A DNA stretch of 64,000 nucleotides, from assembly GCA_019677205.1 (NCBI GenBank), contig JAAMXY010000290.1, positions 1 through 64,000 on the forward strand, read 5' to 3'. How positions within the stretch are numbered: the first letter of the stretch is position 1; the number at the start of each line of letters is the position of its first letter. The notes under the pieces were generated by a model. It made no database searches, was not told where the DNA came from, and saw only the letters and a program-made list of their open reading frames with translations. The DNA is from Pinguiococcus pyrenoidosus. Lineage: Eukaryota > Sar > Pinguiophyceae > Pinguiochrysidales > Pinguiochrysidaceae. The translations under genes were made by a program, and so were the position numbers. Positions 1 to 10,577 of this stretch are shown piece after piece.

Positions 1-2
1 TG

Positions 3-281
3 GTGGTGCTGAAGTTCGGAGCGTCTCTCGATGAGCCGCCGCGAAGCAACCCCGCGGTGGCCAAGATTCTGGGGACCTACCCCGACACGGTGCGCCTCCG
101 ACTGAAGAGAGCGATGGCGCGCCTGCGGGAGGAGGTGGAGAAGGACGGCGTCGACGAAGATGCCCTAGAGGAAGCGGTGAAGAAGGCGCTGGTGGACCGC
201 CTCGGGAAAGCTCAGGCGACGCGCTCCATGCGCATCGACAAGGACGGGAAGTCGATTGTAGAAAAGCGGGCCGCGGAATAG
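3..281 (+). CDS. 3' end of an unrecognised gene (partial)
   Basis: An open frame enters from the left edge and ends at a stop at 281, giving the last ~92 residues of a protein. The segment is strongly charged and helical (Arg/Lys/Glu-rich, e.g. RLKRAMARLREEVEKDG), which suits a coiled-coil or helical C-terminal tail. No family is recognisable. The true exon start is outside the window or hidden at its edge, and the GTG at position 3 should not be read as a start codon. The gene is convergent with the Rod homologue, whose stop lies at 455. Confidence 0.45.
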   Translation: MVLKFGASLDEPPRSNPAVAKILGTYPDTVRLRLKRAMARLREEVEKDGVDEDALEEAVKKALVDRLGKAQATRSMRIDKDGKSIVEKRAAE

Positions 282-454
282 TTTGGTGTGCAGAAAAAGA
301 AAAACAATCCCAATGGAAGCGGGCGAAACCCAAAGAGCTTCGCCACGGAGGCCGCCCCCCCCCCTGTTGATCACTTGGAGTGTCGCAGCGAGGCGGATGG
401 CGGGGAGCCCACATGCCGCAGGCCTTGCAAGTCCAAATGAAGACTATTGTGTAT

Positions 455-3400
455 CTACTCTGGCTGGGAATCTCCTTCCGAGCCCACAGAACCTTGGCCC
501 ACCAAACGGACAGCCATGGGCGTCAACGACCCCACCTTCATTTCCATGACCGACCGTGCCACATCATGCGCGAGGCACGACTTCATGAAAGGCCCCGGAT
601 TGCGCAGTGGGCAGCCCGACGCCAGCGACACACATTGACGTACGAGCCCCTCCGCGGCTTCGATGTCGACACCTGGAGCGGAGCGATCTTCGCCCGCCAC
701 GCGCGACGGGCCTGACGTCGCTTCCCCTCCAATCTCATCTGCGCCGGATGGTGCCTTCTTCCCGGCGGACGCGTCCGTTGACGCATTTGCCTTCGAGGAG
801 CGATTGTCTGAGGGCGCAATCGCGGCGAGGGCAAGCCGCGTGCCATGCTCCGTATCCACACCGAAGTCGTCCGCGGCGGTTCTCGCTTGCCGCGATGCCA
901 GCAGCCGCGCGCAGAGCTCGGTCATTGGCACGGTGCAGGCGGCCTCCCACGCGCTTGCAACCGCTTGCATGAAACCGAGCGCATCTTCCGTCTTGACGGA
1001 GGCAGCTTTCGCGAGCGACACTCGTGGATTGTCCGCCGCGAATCCGTGGCCCTGACGGTGCAGGTGCCAAAGCTGGCGCGCAACCACCCAGTCTCGCAGC
1101 CGTGGCAGCAACTGGAGCAACTCACGGTGCATCTGCTGGCCGAGGAACTCCTTCAGGACGCAGACCCACAACCGCAAGCTACCGCCAATGTTTCCGCAGG
1201 CTTTCAGCTGACTGGCGGGAAGCGACGTCGGCGACTTCCCCACGTCTGACCACGGATTCGAAGCATTCTCGCTGCCGAAGAGGAGCAGGTGTGCGCAAAG
1301 CGACAGAATCCGCCTCCGGCTCGAAAGCTCCTTCCCACTGCTGCTCTGATACTCACGCCACATGGCCTGCGCCAGGATGGGCCCCACGGTGGTGGCCGGC
1401 TGCCGCGGGCTCTGCAGCAGGTCCCATGCGTCCCTCGTTTGCGGCAGGCGCAGGGCTTCGTACTCAACGGCGAGGTCCAGCGCGCTCACGTAGCGGTGCA
1501 AACCGTGCAGGAAGCTGCCTTCCATCGCGCGGAGGAGCCTTCGCGGGGGCACGAGCACCGCCAGCGCGCGTGCCGCCCTGCGCCGCACTCGGAAAGACTG
1601 CTGCGGCACGATCGACGCCACTTGCGTGCTGCTGGAGAGGGAGCTGGAGTCGGCGGAGGAGCTGCCCGCGGCCTTGGAGTGCGCGCCGTCCAATTGCCTG
1701 GCCACGCTGAGCAAGTACTGCACCCGCGACGGGAGGCTTGGGCGCGACGTAGTGTCCACCTCGACGGCGTCTTCCTCGTCGACGACGTAGACCGTACCCG
1801 TCTCCGCCAGATCTTTTCGCAGCTCCGCCAGTCCAGGGAGAAAGTCGGCCGTGTCGTCCAGCTTGGGAGATACGGCAGGCGACTCGCTCTCGTGCAGAGC
1901 GTCGCCATTTGGCGAGGACAACGTCTGGTCGCCTCTCACGGCCGAGAGGACGAAGGCCGCCTTCAGCGCGGAGATTGCGTCCTGTTGCAACGTGCGCTCA
2001 CCAGCGCTCCGTGCCAGGATCCGGTGCACCGAATCGGCCAGCTGCTCCGAGGGGGCATGCGCCGGGTTGGAAGCTGGCCCATGGGGGTCCTCAGCGTCGG
2101 CATTCTCGTTCTCAAAGGAGCTGTCCAGGATGGTGTTGGAGTCGACGTCCCTGAGCCACTTGTCGGCGAGGTTCATGCGCACGCTCTCAATGTCCACGTT
2201 GCCATACGCGGCGATCAGATCGCAGACTCGATGCGCCTTTCGCGCGGATTCCATGAACGAACATGGGTTCGACTCCCCGTCAAATGCTCGCTTGTCTTCG
2301 GCATCCGCAGCAATCGCACTGCTCAGTTCGTAGATCCTGGGAACCAGCTCGGCGGCGCTGCTGAGGTACGGCCGCAGACTCGCCGGGAAGTCATCTCCCA
2401 GCTCGCCGAGCCACTTCTCATGCTGCGCTGCCACAAGGTCTTTGTAGATGTCACTGGCGCTGTGCGTCAGCTCCAGCTCCGACGACTTGCTCACGCAGTA
2501 GGCATATCGGAGCGCCCTGAGTCTGATCTGACTGGCGGACTTGAGGACATGTGCCATCATTCGAGCAGCCCGCCCCGGGCTCTCGCCCTCCTTGCCGTGC
2601 GCCTTCTGCACCACGCCTGACGCAAACCGTGCAATCCATACCGCCATGGTGACCTTCGTACCTTCGCTGCACTGTTCCAGCTGGTCATGCAGGCTCTCCC
2701 AGATAGGCTGTCGCCAGGAGCTGGGGGTATCAAGGGTTTTGAGATTGCTGAGCTGCTCGGAGGCCTGGTGATCCACTTGGGCGGGCTCGCAATTGTCTTG
2801 GCAAAGCTTCTTTATCATGTGGACGTGGAGATCCTCCGGCTGGATCCCAAGATACCGCGACAGCCCCTTGAAGCGCAGCAGATTCTCGACGCCGAGGACA
2901 GGATCAAGCACCTTCCAGGGATCCCGGAACAGGCTGTGCAGGGGCAGCCTCTTTGAGACGTCGTTGACACCGACCAACGTCTTCAGGGTTCTGATGGCCC
3001 CGCGGCGCCTTTCGATCTCCGTCTCCTCACCACGGTCCAGGAGATCCGAGCATTGCGAAAGCAGCAGCGCAGCGGCGGCGTCCCAGAGCGCGTAGTCCTT
3101 CTCGGGAATAGCCCCGTTCAGGTCCATGCTGACGGCGCTTCGGCACACGTACTCGCGCGCGGTGAAGCCCACCCGGCTCTCCGGCGTCACCAAAGCTGAC
3201 GTCTCAGCCACCGGTTCGGGCGACGACCTCTCCTCGACGTGGATGCCCAAGGCCGATCGCAGAGTGCGAGCGAGAGCTTCGGTCGGAATCTCCGCGCTCA
3301 GCCGGTTGAGCTTCTCGAACAAGGCTACGGGGAGACTGCCCGATGCGATGGGCGTGTTGGCGAGGACTCGCTCCAGTTCCGCATTGCAGACCTCCTCTGC

Positions 3401-6400
3401 GTCAATGTCATACTGCTGGGCAAAGGCGTTGGCGAACTTCATGTCGCCGTTGGTTGCTTCCAGAATCTCGGGCACCAGCTCCAACAGGTAGGCCGTGGCA
3501 GTCTGCCCGCCCTCTTGAAACCTCGTGTGGTCAAATGCGATGCTCAAGCCGCTCAGCTTCGACCACCAAAAGGCGTTCGCCTTGAGCAGGAGGCTCTGGC
3601 TCTTGAAGTACTCATGCTGCCACGCCTGACCCGCGGCGACGCCGACGTTGCCAAGGCCCTCCAAGCGAGCAAAATCACGCCCGCAGCCGCTGACGAGGCC
3701 CTTGAACATGCGAAACGCGATCTGCTGGGGCAAGGCTAAGGAGTGGCCGGTGCCAAGCGCGAAGTCGACGTCGCTCGAGGACAGAATCTGAGAGAGCAGG
3801 CTTGCGAGGATGTTGTCGAAGGTCGTTGCGACTTCCTCGCTCGGCGCCTTCGAGGTTCCGCAGCACAGACGAAGGCAGAGCTGTCTCGCGCCGAAGTCCT
3901 GGAGGAACTGGCCGAGCCCGCTAGACTCGAAATATGGCTGTGGCGTCTGCGGCATTGGCGTCTCATCAGCGTCACGGCCCGGACAGAGAAGCTCCTGCAG
4001 ATGACGAGCTTCCTCGACGGCGTACTTGAGCGCCAGAGAGCACGCCTGCGCAGCGGGCAGGATCAGCCCATCCTGGGTCGACCAGTCGGGACAGGGCACG
4101 ACCTCGTCCGGCGTCGCAGCGCTCACGAGCCCGCGCAGTCGGACCATGGGGTCGTACTTCAGCGCATGTTCGACGTCCTCTTCCGACAAGTCGCATTTCG
4201 AAAGCACGTCAGACACGAAGAGCGCCCCTTTCACCTCGGCCATGGTCCCGGAGAAGTGCTCCGGCGAGCTGCGGCTCACCGCTTCCCGGAGGAACCGATC
4301 AGCACAAGCCACGGCCCCGATCGCGGTGGAAGTCCCCAAGGAGTCGTCCTCCAGAGACTCCATAGACACCGTCAGGTCCCCCTGCGCGTAGCGGATGAGG
4401 GCCATGGAGACGGATCGCAAGGCACTTGCCGATGCTCGGTTGCCCTCCCTGCCGCTCGTCCAGGAGGAATCGTCGCCGCTCCCAACGTGCTCACTCTGCC
4501 CGCCGAACAGGGGTTCGCAGATAAGCCGCGCAAGATCAAGATGTCTCGATGCCACCGCCGCCGATGCTGTGTAGGCGAGGGTGGACGCCCAGGGCACGCT
4601 CAGCAACCCGCTGAAGTGCTTCAGCTCCTTGAGGTGCTCCTGGCAGCCGAGCTCGTCCCCGGCCGAAAAGCACGACAGGAGCGCCGGAAGGACCTTCTCG
4701 ACGCGGCTCGTGACGAGTTCTTCGCATCTGCGGTCGAGGCCGAGCGTCTTACTGGAGAGATACAGGCCGAAGTCACGCTGCAGAGCGCAGATCTTTCTGA
4801 ACGACCGCAGCGTCGACGAGAGAGACACTTGGAGAGGCGAATACGCCGAAGCCGCGACGCTGGATCCTGCCCCTTGACCGGCTACCGGCGAAAGGAGACT
4901 GCCGGACGCAAGCTGGAGCGCCGCTAGGACGCTCTCCGCGATCTGTGCACTCGAGACGGCTTCGAGCTTGTCGCAGGGATCCGCGAGCTCGCCCAGATCC
5001 AAGCCCGACTCTTCGCTGGTCGATTCCAAGTCTTCCAGGGTCCGAGAGCAGTACTGGAGAACTTCCAAGCCGACCACGCTTGCTTCATCGGGGGGAAGCA
5101 TGGAGATGATCCGTGCCGCCGTCTGTGCGCGGTTCGCCAGGACTTCCATCGCGGCGCTTCCGCTCTCGCCGGGGACCGGCAGAGCCGCCAGATTCTGGAT
5201 GTACGTGATCCGCACCTGCGTGGCCTCGATGTGCGTGTACGCGAAGGCAAGCTTGAGCGCGTCCAACAGGGCACCATCGCGATCGACCTGCGAAACAATG
5301 CGCTCCAGCAGGATGGACGCGTGCTTCGGCTTACTCGGGCTAAAGTCCTGCACTTGATACGACAGGGCGAGATCCTGCAGCTCGAGCAGCCGAGCTGCCT
5401 CGCTGATGTCGAAAGCCAGCTGCGTCCCCTTCGCCCAGACGATTGCTTCTTCGGATAGCTCCTTCAGGCAGCGCGACACCCGCCGCTGGCGGCCGGGGGA
5501 TCCCAAAGGGAGCTGCTCGTCGTCGTCCACGAGGCTGTCCATCCCCAACTCGTGCGCAATCGACTCTGTCCCCGTGATCGCCGAGGCGGCGTGCAGCATC
5601 ACCAGCGCCGCTCTGCATCGCAGAAGCACCAGGGATTCGTGGATGCAGAACACAGCAGCAGTCCCGAGTTCCTCGGCGGTGCAGACGGCTTGCTCTTCCC
5701 TACGAGACCCGACCGCAGCATGCGCCGCAATCATCTCCTCCGCTTTCCCGCGAATGTACTGGTAGAGCAGACCGTCCGCGTCCTGGCGCAGAAAGGCCGC
5801 GGCGGGCCGAAGCTGCTCCTCGATCACCCCGGGCAGCGCAGAGGGGTCGGACACGGCTCTCAGGATCGAGAAGCACGCGCCGGCGCCCTGCGTCCTCTGA
5901 TAGTCCTTTACTGAGACGTGGATGTTGAACTGTTGCTGAAGCGTGACAACGTCTGACAAGGACCGATGGATCTGCCACAGCTCGCTTGTCTCTAGAGACC
6001 AGTCGGCGTCCCCGCCGGGACCTCGATCAGCTCCTTGCGCGCTTCTCATCCAGCCGTTCCAAGCCGACATCATGCACAGGGCGGCGGCGCCCCTTGTCGC
6101 AATCTCTCGCGCGCCGTCGAGGCAGGCATCGAGGACGTCAAGCGCCCTTGCCGCTGCGTCTATGCTGCTCTCATGCTGCCTGCCATCCAGCCAGGACGTC
6201 GCCTCTTCCACGGCCCAAGAGCAGGCCTCCTGCAGTGCCGAGTCCCACAAGGACGGAAACAGGTCGTCTCTCAACCACATCTGCAGCTGGATGTTGTCAA
6301 ACAGCGCACCAGACTCGGAAACCGCCCGCAGAGTTTCCTGAAGCGGCAGCGGAAGCGGATCTTCCCGTTGATACTGCGAGGGCACCTCCATCGAGAGCTG

Positions 6401-8047
6401 CAGCTGGCACTGCCTCCAAAACTCTAGGGCATGCTCCACCAAGCCAGCGTGAAGAAGGCGACAGAAGATGTTTACGTCGCTCGTGCGCAACGCCTCGGTC
6501 CAGCTTGGCCACAGCTCTCCCGCTCCGACCACCGGCCGGTAGCGTTGCGAGAGGGCTTCGAGTATGTAGAGGCGTCCATGCAAGCCCTCGAGCCTCCTTC
6601 TCACTTCGCTCGCTTTCCCACTGTAGTAGTCAAAGCCTGAAGCAGGGATAGCAGCTGGGAGCGAAGCCACGATATCCCGGCTCGCGCCGATGACTCGCTG
6701 CCACGCCTCTGCCGTCTCATTCTCTTGTGCCAGCGCCACATTCACGGAAGCAAGCTTCGCCTCGAAGGAATGCAGCGTCGGTACATCCAGCAGGATCCGC
6801 TCTTTCTCCTTCGTGGCGATGGCCCGGAGCTCGCGGAGCTGGACCAAAGACGACGCCCCATCCGCCGCAGCGGCGCTCCCGCTCGTGAGCAGGTCTTGCA
6901 GACGGTGCTGAAATGCTGCAGTATCCCAAAGGCTGACGCCTCGCACGCTCGCCACGCAAACGGAAGCGAGAGACGTCATGAGGCATGATTCTCTCACCGG
7001 TATCTCGAAGATGCGGAGTGGCTGGCCGTTGCAGAGGAGGTGCAGAAGTCGCAACTCGAAGCCGGGAGTGGCGTCGCCACGCTTTCGCACCAGAGCGAGG
7101 ACTTGAGCGCCATAGGGAATCATGATCCCAGAAGCTTCGTCGGACCGGAACGGAGCGACGTCGACAAGGTCTCCATCCTCTGGCTCCCAAGAGCAGATAC
7201 GCTGCAGGGACCTCATATCCCAAAGGGCCAAGCCGCCGGACTGATGGCAGGTGCATATCCATTGATTCTTTGCATCCGCCAGGACCTTGGTGGCTTGCGA
7301 AGCAAAGGACGTGGACGCGGTGCACTTGAACTCCGATTTGGACTCGCGCGGGCTCTTCTCGATCGACCAGACCCCGATTGAGTTGCTGGCAAGCACAAGC
7401 TGCTTAGCTCCGTCGACGTTGAAGACGTCCATCACCACAGCTTGTTCCAGGATCTCACCCCCGCCGCTGCTATCACTAGGCGGGAAGTAGGAGGACACGT
7501 CGATGATCTGGATGGACATCTCCGCAAAGAGGGCCTTCACAGCCTCGGTCTCCCCGCTTGCTGCAGCCGCGTTCAGCCGCTGAACATCGATACCGTCGAC
7601 GAAGTACAGCTGCTTGGCGTGAGTCACCAGGAGGACAGCTTCGAGAGCTCCCGCGCCTCGCACGCTGCTCATGAACCTCATGGATAAGATCGAGCGACGC
7701 CGCTCTCCATCGGCCCGATTCCCCGCAGGCCTGGCAATCTTCTGCGTGTGGATGATGCGCCCATCCGTGAGCACAAAGTGTACGCGCCCAAGGCTGTCAC
7801 CGACGAGGAGAATTTCCCCGCCAAGACTCCAGGCGCAGGAGTCCGCAAAGGCGCCGTCCGGGAGAGTCACGCGGCGGATCTCCGCGTCTTCCGTGTCACT
7901 GCTCGGCTGCACCAGACAGACTTCCGCGCCACGAACCACACAGAACACTCCAGAAGTGCCAATTTCGCAGGCTGCTCCAGAGAAGCTTTCCGGAGGAAGA
8001 GAGGCGTCCGCATCTCCTAAACTGAAGTGCTTGGGAGACAGATCCAT
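455..8047 (-). CDS. KNTC1: Rod/KNTC1 homologue, kinetochore RZZ complex subunit
   Basis: One uninterrupted frame of 2530 codons starts at the ATG at 8047 (SPKHFSLGDADAS follows). The N-terminal ~400 residues have WD-like beta-propeller character and the rest is alpha-solenoid. Several blocks match my recollection of metazoan KNTC1/Rod in order. LSDVVTLQQQFNIHVSVKDY corresponds to the 'LRELITLHRKYNCKLALSDF' block. It is followed by PSALPGVIEEQLRPAAAFL, by the LALSYQVQDFSPSK block and by DWSTQDGLILP. Near the C-terminus are VRMNLADKWL and RVQYLLSVARQLD. Rod works with Zwilch and ZW10 at unattached kinetochores to recruit Spindly/dynein and support the spindle checkpoint; neither partner is in this window. 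Length is close to the family's (human about 2200). The absence of introns over 7.6 kb is striking beside its intron-bearing neighbours. NBAS, the Sec39-related ZW10 partner, is the main alternative, but the matched blocks favour Rod. Confidence 0.82.
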   Translation of the reverse strand: MDLSPKHFSLGDADASLPPESFSGAACEIGTSGVFCVVRGAEVCLVQPSSDTEDAEIRRVTLPDGAFADSCAWSLGGEILLVGDSLGRVHFVLTDGRIIHTQKIARPAGNRADGERRRSILSMRFMSSVRGAGALEAVLLVTHAKQLYFVDGIDVQRLNAAAASGETEAVKALFAEMSIQIIDVSSYFPPSDSSGGGEILEQAVVMDVFNVDGAKQLVLASNSIGVWSIEKSPRESKSEFKCTASTSFASQATKVLADAKNQWICTCHQSGGLALWDMRSLQRICSWEPEDGDLVDVAPFRSDEASGIMIPYGAQVLALVRKRGDATPGFELRLLHLLCNGQPLRIFEIPVRESCLMTSLASVCVASVRGVSLWDTAAFQHRLQDLLTSGSAAAADGASSLVQLRELRAIATKEKERILLDVPTLHSFEAKLASVNVALAQENETAEAWQRVIGASRDIVASLPAAIPASGFDYYSGKASEVRRRLEGLHGRLYILEALSQRYRPVVGAGELWPSWTEALRTSDVNIFCRLLHAGLVEHALEFWRQCQLQLSMEVPSQYQREDPLPLPLQETLRAVSESGALFDNIQLQMWLRDDLFPSLWDSALQEACSWAVEEATSWLDGRQHESSIDAAARALDVLDACLDGAREIATRGAAALCMMSAWNGWMRSAQGADRGPGGDADWSLETSELWQIHRSLSDVVTLQQQFNIHVSVKDYQRTQGAGACFSILRAVSDPSALPGVIEEQLRPAAAFLRQDADGLLYQYIRGKAEEMIAAHAAVGSRREEQAVCTAEELGTAAVFCIHESLVLLRCRAALVMLHAASAITGTESIAHELGMDSLVDDDEQLPLGSPGRQRRVSRCLKELSEEAIVWAKGTQLAFDISEAARLLELQDLALSYQVQDFSPSKPKHASILLERIVSQVDRDGALLDALKLAFAYTHIEATQVRITYIQNLAALPVPGESGSAAMEVLANRAQTAARIISMLPPDEASVVGLEVLQYCSRTLEDLESTSEESGLDLGELADPCDKLEAVSSAQIAESVLAALQLASGSLLSPVAGQGAGSSVAASAYSPLQVSLSSTLRSFRKICALQRDFGLYLSSKTLGLDRRCEELVTSRVEKVLPALLSCFSAGDELGCQEHLKELKHFSGLLSVPWASTLAYTASAAVASRHLDLARLICEPLFGGQSEHVGSGDDSSWTSGREGNRASASALRSVSMALIRYAQGDLTVSMESLEDDSLGTSTAIGAVACADRFLREAVSRSSPEHFSGTMAEVKGALFVSDVLSKCDLSEEDVEHALKYDPMVRLRGLVSAATPDEVVPCPDWSTQDGLILPAAQACSLALKYAVEEARHLQELLCPGRDADETPMPQTPQPYFESSGLGQFLQDFGARQLCLRLCCGTSKAPSEEVATTFDNILASLLSQILSSSDVDFALGTGHSLALPQQIAFRMFKGLVSGCGRDFARLEGLGNVGVAAGQAWQHEYFKSQSLLLKANAFWWSKLSGLSIAFDHTRFQEGGQTATAYLLELVPEILEATNGDMKFANAFAQQYDIDAEEVCNAELERVLANTPIASGSLPVALFEKLNRLSAEIPTEALARTLRSALGIHVEERSSPEPVAETSALVTPESRVGFTAREYVCRSAVSMDLNGAIPEKDYALWDAAAALLLSQCSDLLDRGEETEIERRRGAIRTLKTLVGVNDVSKRLPLHSLFRDPWKVLDPVLGVENLLRFKGLSRYLGIQPEDLHVHMIKKLCQDNCEPAQVDHQASEQLSNLKTLDTPSSWRQPIWESLHDQLEQCSEGTKVTMAVWIARFASGVVQKAHGKEGESPGRAARMMAHVLKSASQIRLRALRYAYCVSKSSELELTHSASDIYKDLVAAQHEKWLGELGDDFPASLRPYLSSAAELVPRIYELSSAIAADAEDKRAFDGESNPCSFMESARKAHRVCDLIAAYGNVDIESVRMNLADKWLRDVDSNTILDSSFENENADAEDPHGPASNPAHAPSEQLADSVHRILARSAGERTLQQDAISALKAAFVLSAVRGDQTLSSPNGDALHESESPAVSPKLDDTADFLPGLAELRKDLAETGTVYVVDEEDAVEVDTTSRPSLPSRVQYLLSVARQLDGAHSKAAGSSSADSSSLSSSTQVASIVPQQSFRVRRRAARALAVLVPPRRLLRAMEGSFLHGLHRYVSALDLAVEYEALRLPQTRDAWDLLQSPRQPATTVGPILAQAMWREYQSSSGKELSSRRRILSLCAHLLLFGSENASNPWSDVGKSPTSLPASQLKACGNIGGSLRLWVCVLKEFLGQQMHRELLQLLPRLRDWVVARQLWHLHRQGHGFAADNPRVSLAKAASVKTEDALGFMQAVASAWEAACTVPMTELCARLLASRQARTAADDFGVDTEHGTRLALAAIAPSDNRSSKANASTDASAGKKAPSGADEIGGEATSGPSRVAGEDRSAPGVDIEAAEGLVRQCVSLASGCPLRNPGPFMKSCLAHDVARSVMEMKVGSLTPMAVRLVGQGSVGSEGDSQPE

Positions 8048-8975
8048 CGGGAAAGCATTCGAATGGACCGAAAAATTGCGGATGTTTTCGCCTTGCGGGT
8101 CTCGCGTCTTCTGCCCCTGGAAGAGGAGTTCTCAGCTTGGAGCTCTCAGCTTGTGCTCGAGCACGCCAAGATGAGGGAGGCTGTCGATGGGATGCTGCGG
8201 CGAAGGGCGAGCGCAGCTTTATGCCCTTCTTCGCGGCGGCGGAATTTCAAGCCGTGCAAGTCGATTTGCGCGGGAAAGTTCGTCAATCAACTTTCGCATA
8301 TCACAGCCCTGAATAGAAGTACGGACCGTTTCAATTGAAGCTTTTCTTGATTGCCAATTGGATGAAGTAGAGTACGTACTACCAAAGTACATGAGTACCG
8401 TCAGTACGATACTCTCCTACCTACCTAAGTAGCTACTGGGTACCAGCCGACGAGCGTCGAGACGTCTTGAGTCGAGATCTTGATCGTATGGTGCATGCAT
8501 GCGCCGTTGGCTGGCCGACCAAGGGGAAAAAGCCAACGGACCAACCTTCGATGCCTCTCAGCGAAGCTATAGAAATGGAGCAAAGCTCTTCTAGCGGGTG
8601 CGATTTGAGATTGCAGTACTTGATTGCAGTACCAATCTCTTTCGCGGTTGCCTTCCCTGAACAGAAACCAGCACTGCAAGCGAATGGGCGATCCGGGATC
8701 TCTAGACTGCCTCGATGCATGCCTCGATGCACGAGGATGAAACGAAGCAAAAGCCAACAACAAAAAAGGAAGCAAGGCTGGCCACACAAGTTCAAACGTG
8801 TGCCGCAGCCGAAGAGCATCACAAATTACGATCATTCATCGCTCAGGACACCGTAATACATTCCAAGTCAAGCAAGGGCTTCCTCCTCTAATTGCAGCGG
8901 AGCTGCGCTTCTGTATCCAAGGGTGCACACCCGTCTAGCCTTGGATTGGCCCACGACACGCACTGCAGAGGACAG
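8048..8975. promoter_or_regulatory. Intergenic region upstream of Rod, rich in GTAC motifs
   Basis: No supported gene lies here. The Rod promoter must lie on the 8048 side, and the 3' flank of the coiled-coil gene is on the other. From about 8369 to 8442 the tetranucleotide GTAC recurs many times (GAGTACGTACTACC, AAGTACATGAGTACC, CAGTACGATACT, GGGTACC), and two more copies occur near 8617-8634. Short frames on both strands here look like chance. Confidence 0.4.
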
Positions 8976-10577
8976 CTAGGTCTCGAATGCTCTATGGGTC
9001 GCGGTCTCGTTCGAGCCGCTTAGGGAAGTTCGTTGCGTCGCCGCCGTCGACACGTCCTTGAGGCGCTGGTAGGCATCCCTCACCGAGAAGACTCGGGCCT
9101 CCAGCGCGCTCAGGACCTCCCGAATCTGACTGGTCTTGACCCCTTGCCGGAAGTTGTGCTGGTAGGAAGCGGGGTCCAGCACATTCTGGATGCGCAGCAG
9201 CTCCTCCTTGCATCGCTCCAGAAGGCTGTTGCGGCTTCGGATGCTCTCCCGCAGGTTCTCGACCTTGTGGCTCCAGTCCTTCACGCCCTGCTGCCTCTCC
9301 ACCTCCTGCTCCCGAGCTTCCTGCTTCTGCCTCATGGTGGCCGCATGGTAACTCTTGAGCTCCTACAGCACGCACACAGCAAAGCAGACGGTTTGGCAGG
9401 TGAGATGCCAGGTTCCAGGGGCGGAGCGCGTCTCACGTCTCACGCTGGCTGTCTTACCTCCGCGACAGCGCCCTTCTTGCTCAGCGTCTGTTCGAACTCT
9501 TGCTCTGCCAGAATCACCCCTGCTCGGGCAGTGTTCAGGTTCTCCATGACGTGCTCCACGTGGCTTCGGAGGCTGAGCAACTGCTCGGCGGTGAGCGACG
9601 TCGGCTCTTCGCTGTCGGTGTGGCCACCGAAGGACAGGCGCACGTGCATGTTCTTATTGTACGACCTGGCGCTTCGCGCGCTGCTCGCGGCGCGCCGCAG
9701 GCGTCCCAGGTTGGCAGAGAGCTTTCGGATGCCGTGCGCCACTCGCTTCTGGCGCGCGAAGCTAGAGCTTGCCGGCTCGTACTGGTTCACGGCCTCGCCT
9801 CCTTTCTGCAGCACGATGTTCGTCGTCCTGGCGAACAGCTGCGTGATGAAGAGCTCGCCCTGATGCTGGTCGAACTCGTGGTTCTCGACCTCGGCAGAAT
9901 GCAGGCTGTCGGCGCTCTCGCCCTTGAAGGTCGAACCGAGGCCCCATGCCTCGGAGCGCTTGCCGGACGCCTGGGACTTCGGGTTGGACGACAGCTGCTT
10001 GGTGGCGCCGAGACGCCGCTTTCGCGCATCCTGCTCCAGCTGCCGCAGCTTGCCGTTGAGCGTGATGAGGTCGTTGCGGACCCGCTCCCGGCTCTGCTGG
10101 TGGTCCGAGGTGCGGTCCTGGATCTGCTCCAGCTCCTGCTGCGCCTCCTTCACCTGCCGCCGCATGGCAGCCAAGGCCTGTTTGGTCTTGTAGGCGGAGC
10201 GCCGCGTGTTGGTGATCTGCTGCTTCAGGTCCTGATTGGCCTTGAGGATGATGCTGAGGCGGATCTTGGCGTTCTCGACGTGGCACTCGCGACCCATCGC
10301 ATTGATTTCCCGCTGCCAATTCCAGGGTGAGCAATTTGCCAAGCGCGCTCCTCTGTGCAAGGAATCAGAAAGCTAGGAAGCGACGGCGTACCTTGCCCTT
10401 GCCCTCGCTGCGCTGGTGCCGCCGAGCGCCCAGGTCCCGCTCGAGTTGGTGAATCTCCTTCCGCAGCTTGCCGGCGTAGGCGTCATAGCGCTCGAGCTTG
10501 CCCTCGGCCTGCGCCACCTCCTCCGTGAGGCGCAGCAGGCTCCAGCCGCCGCCCCGAGGTCCGCTGTTGGCGATCAT
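8976..10577 (-). CDS. Coiled-coil protein, three exons, possibly axonemal
   Basis: Exons at 10392-10577, 9458-10312 and 8976-9362 join at phase-0 GT-AG junctions (introns 79 and 95 nt), giving about 475 residues. The ATG at 10577 begins MIANSGPRGGG; the frame stays open upstream to 10904, so a longer N-terminus is possible. Most of the product is heptad-rich: LTEEVAQAEGKLERYDAYA in exon 1, NAKIRLSIILKANQDLKQQI in exon 2 and long stretches in exon 3. The order of coils, with a block resembling the 'K.RLQLSITLKANQQLK..I' region, recalls outer-dynein-arm docking proteins of the ODA1/CCDC63/CCDC114 kind. That is inference from heptad style, not from a diagnostic motif. The presence of IFT56 shows the cell has cilia, so an axonemal role is plausible. 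Confidence 0.55.

Noticed and set aside
2255-2285. GGGTTCGACTCCCCG resembling a tRNA B box
   Set aside because: The flanking bases do not pair into a T-stem and no A box or acceptor stem surrounds it; it lies inside the Rod coding exon.
1289-2620. Long plus-strand frames inside the Rod gene
   Set aside because: They are antisense shadows in GC-rich coding DNA without recognisable domains; the minus strand has the conserved Rod blocks.
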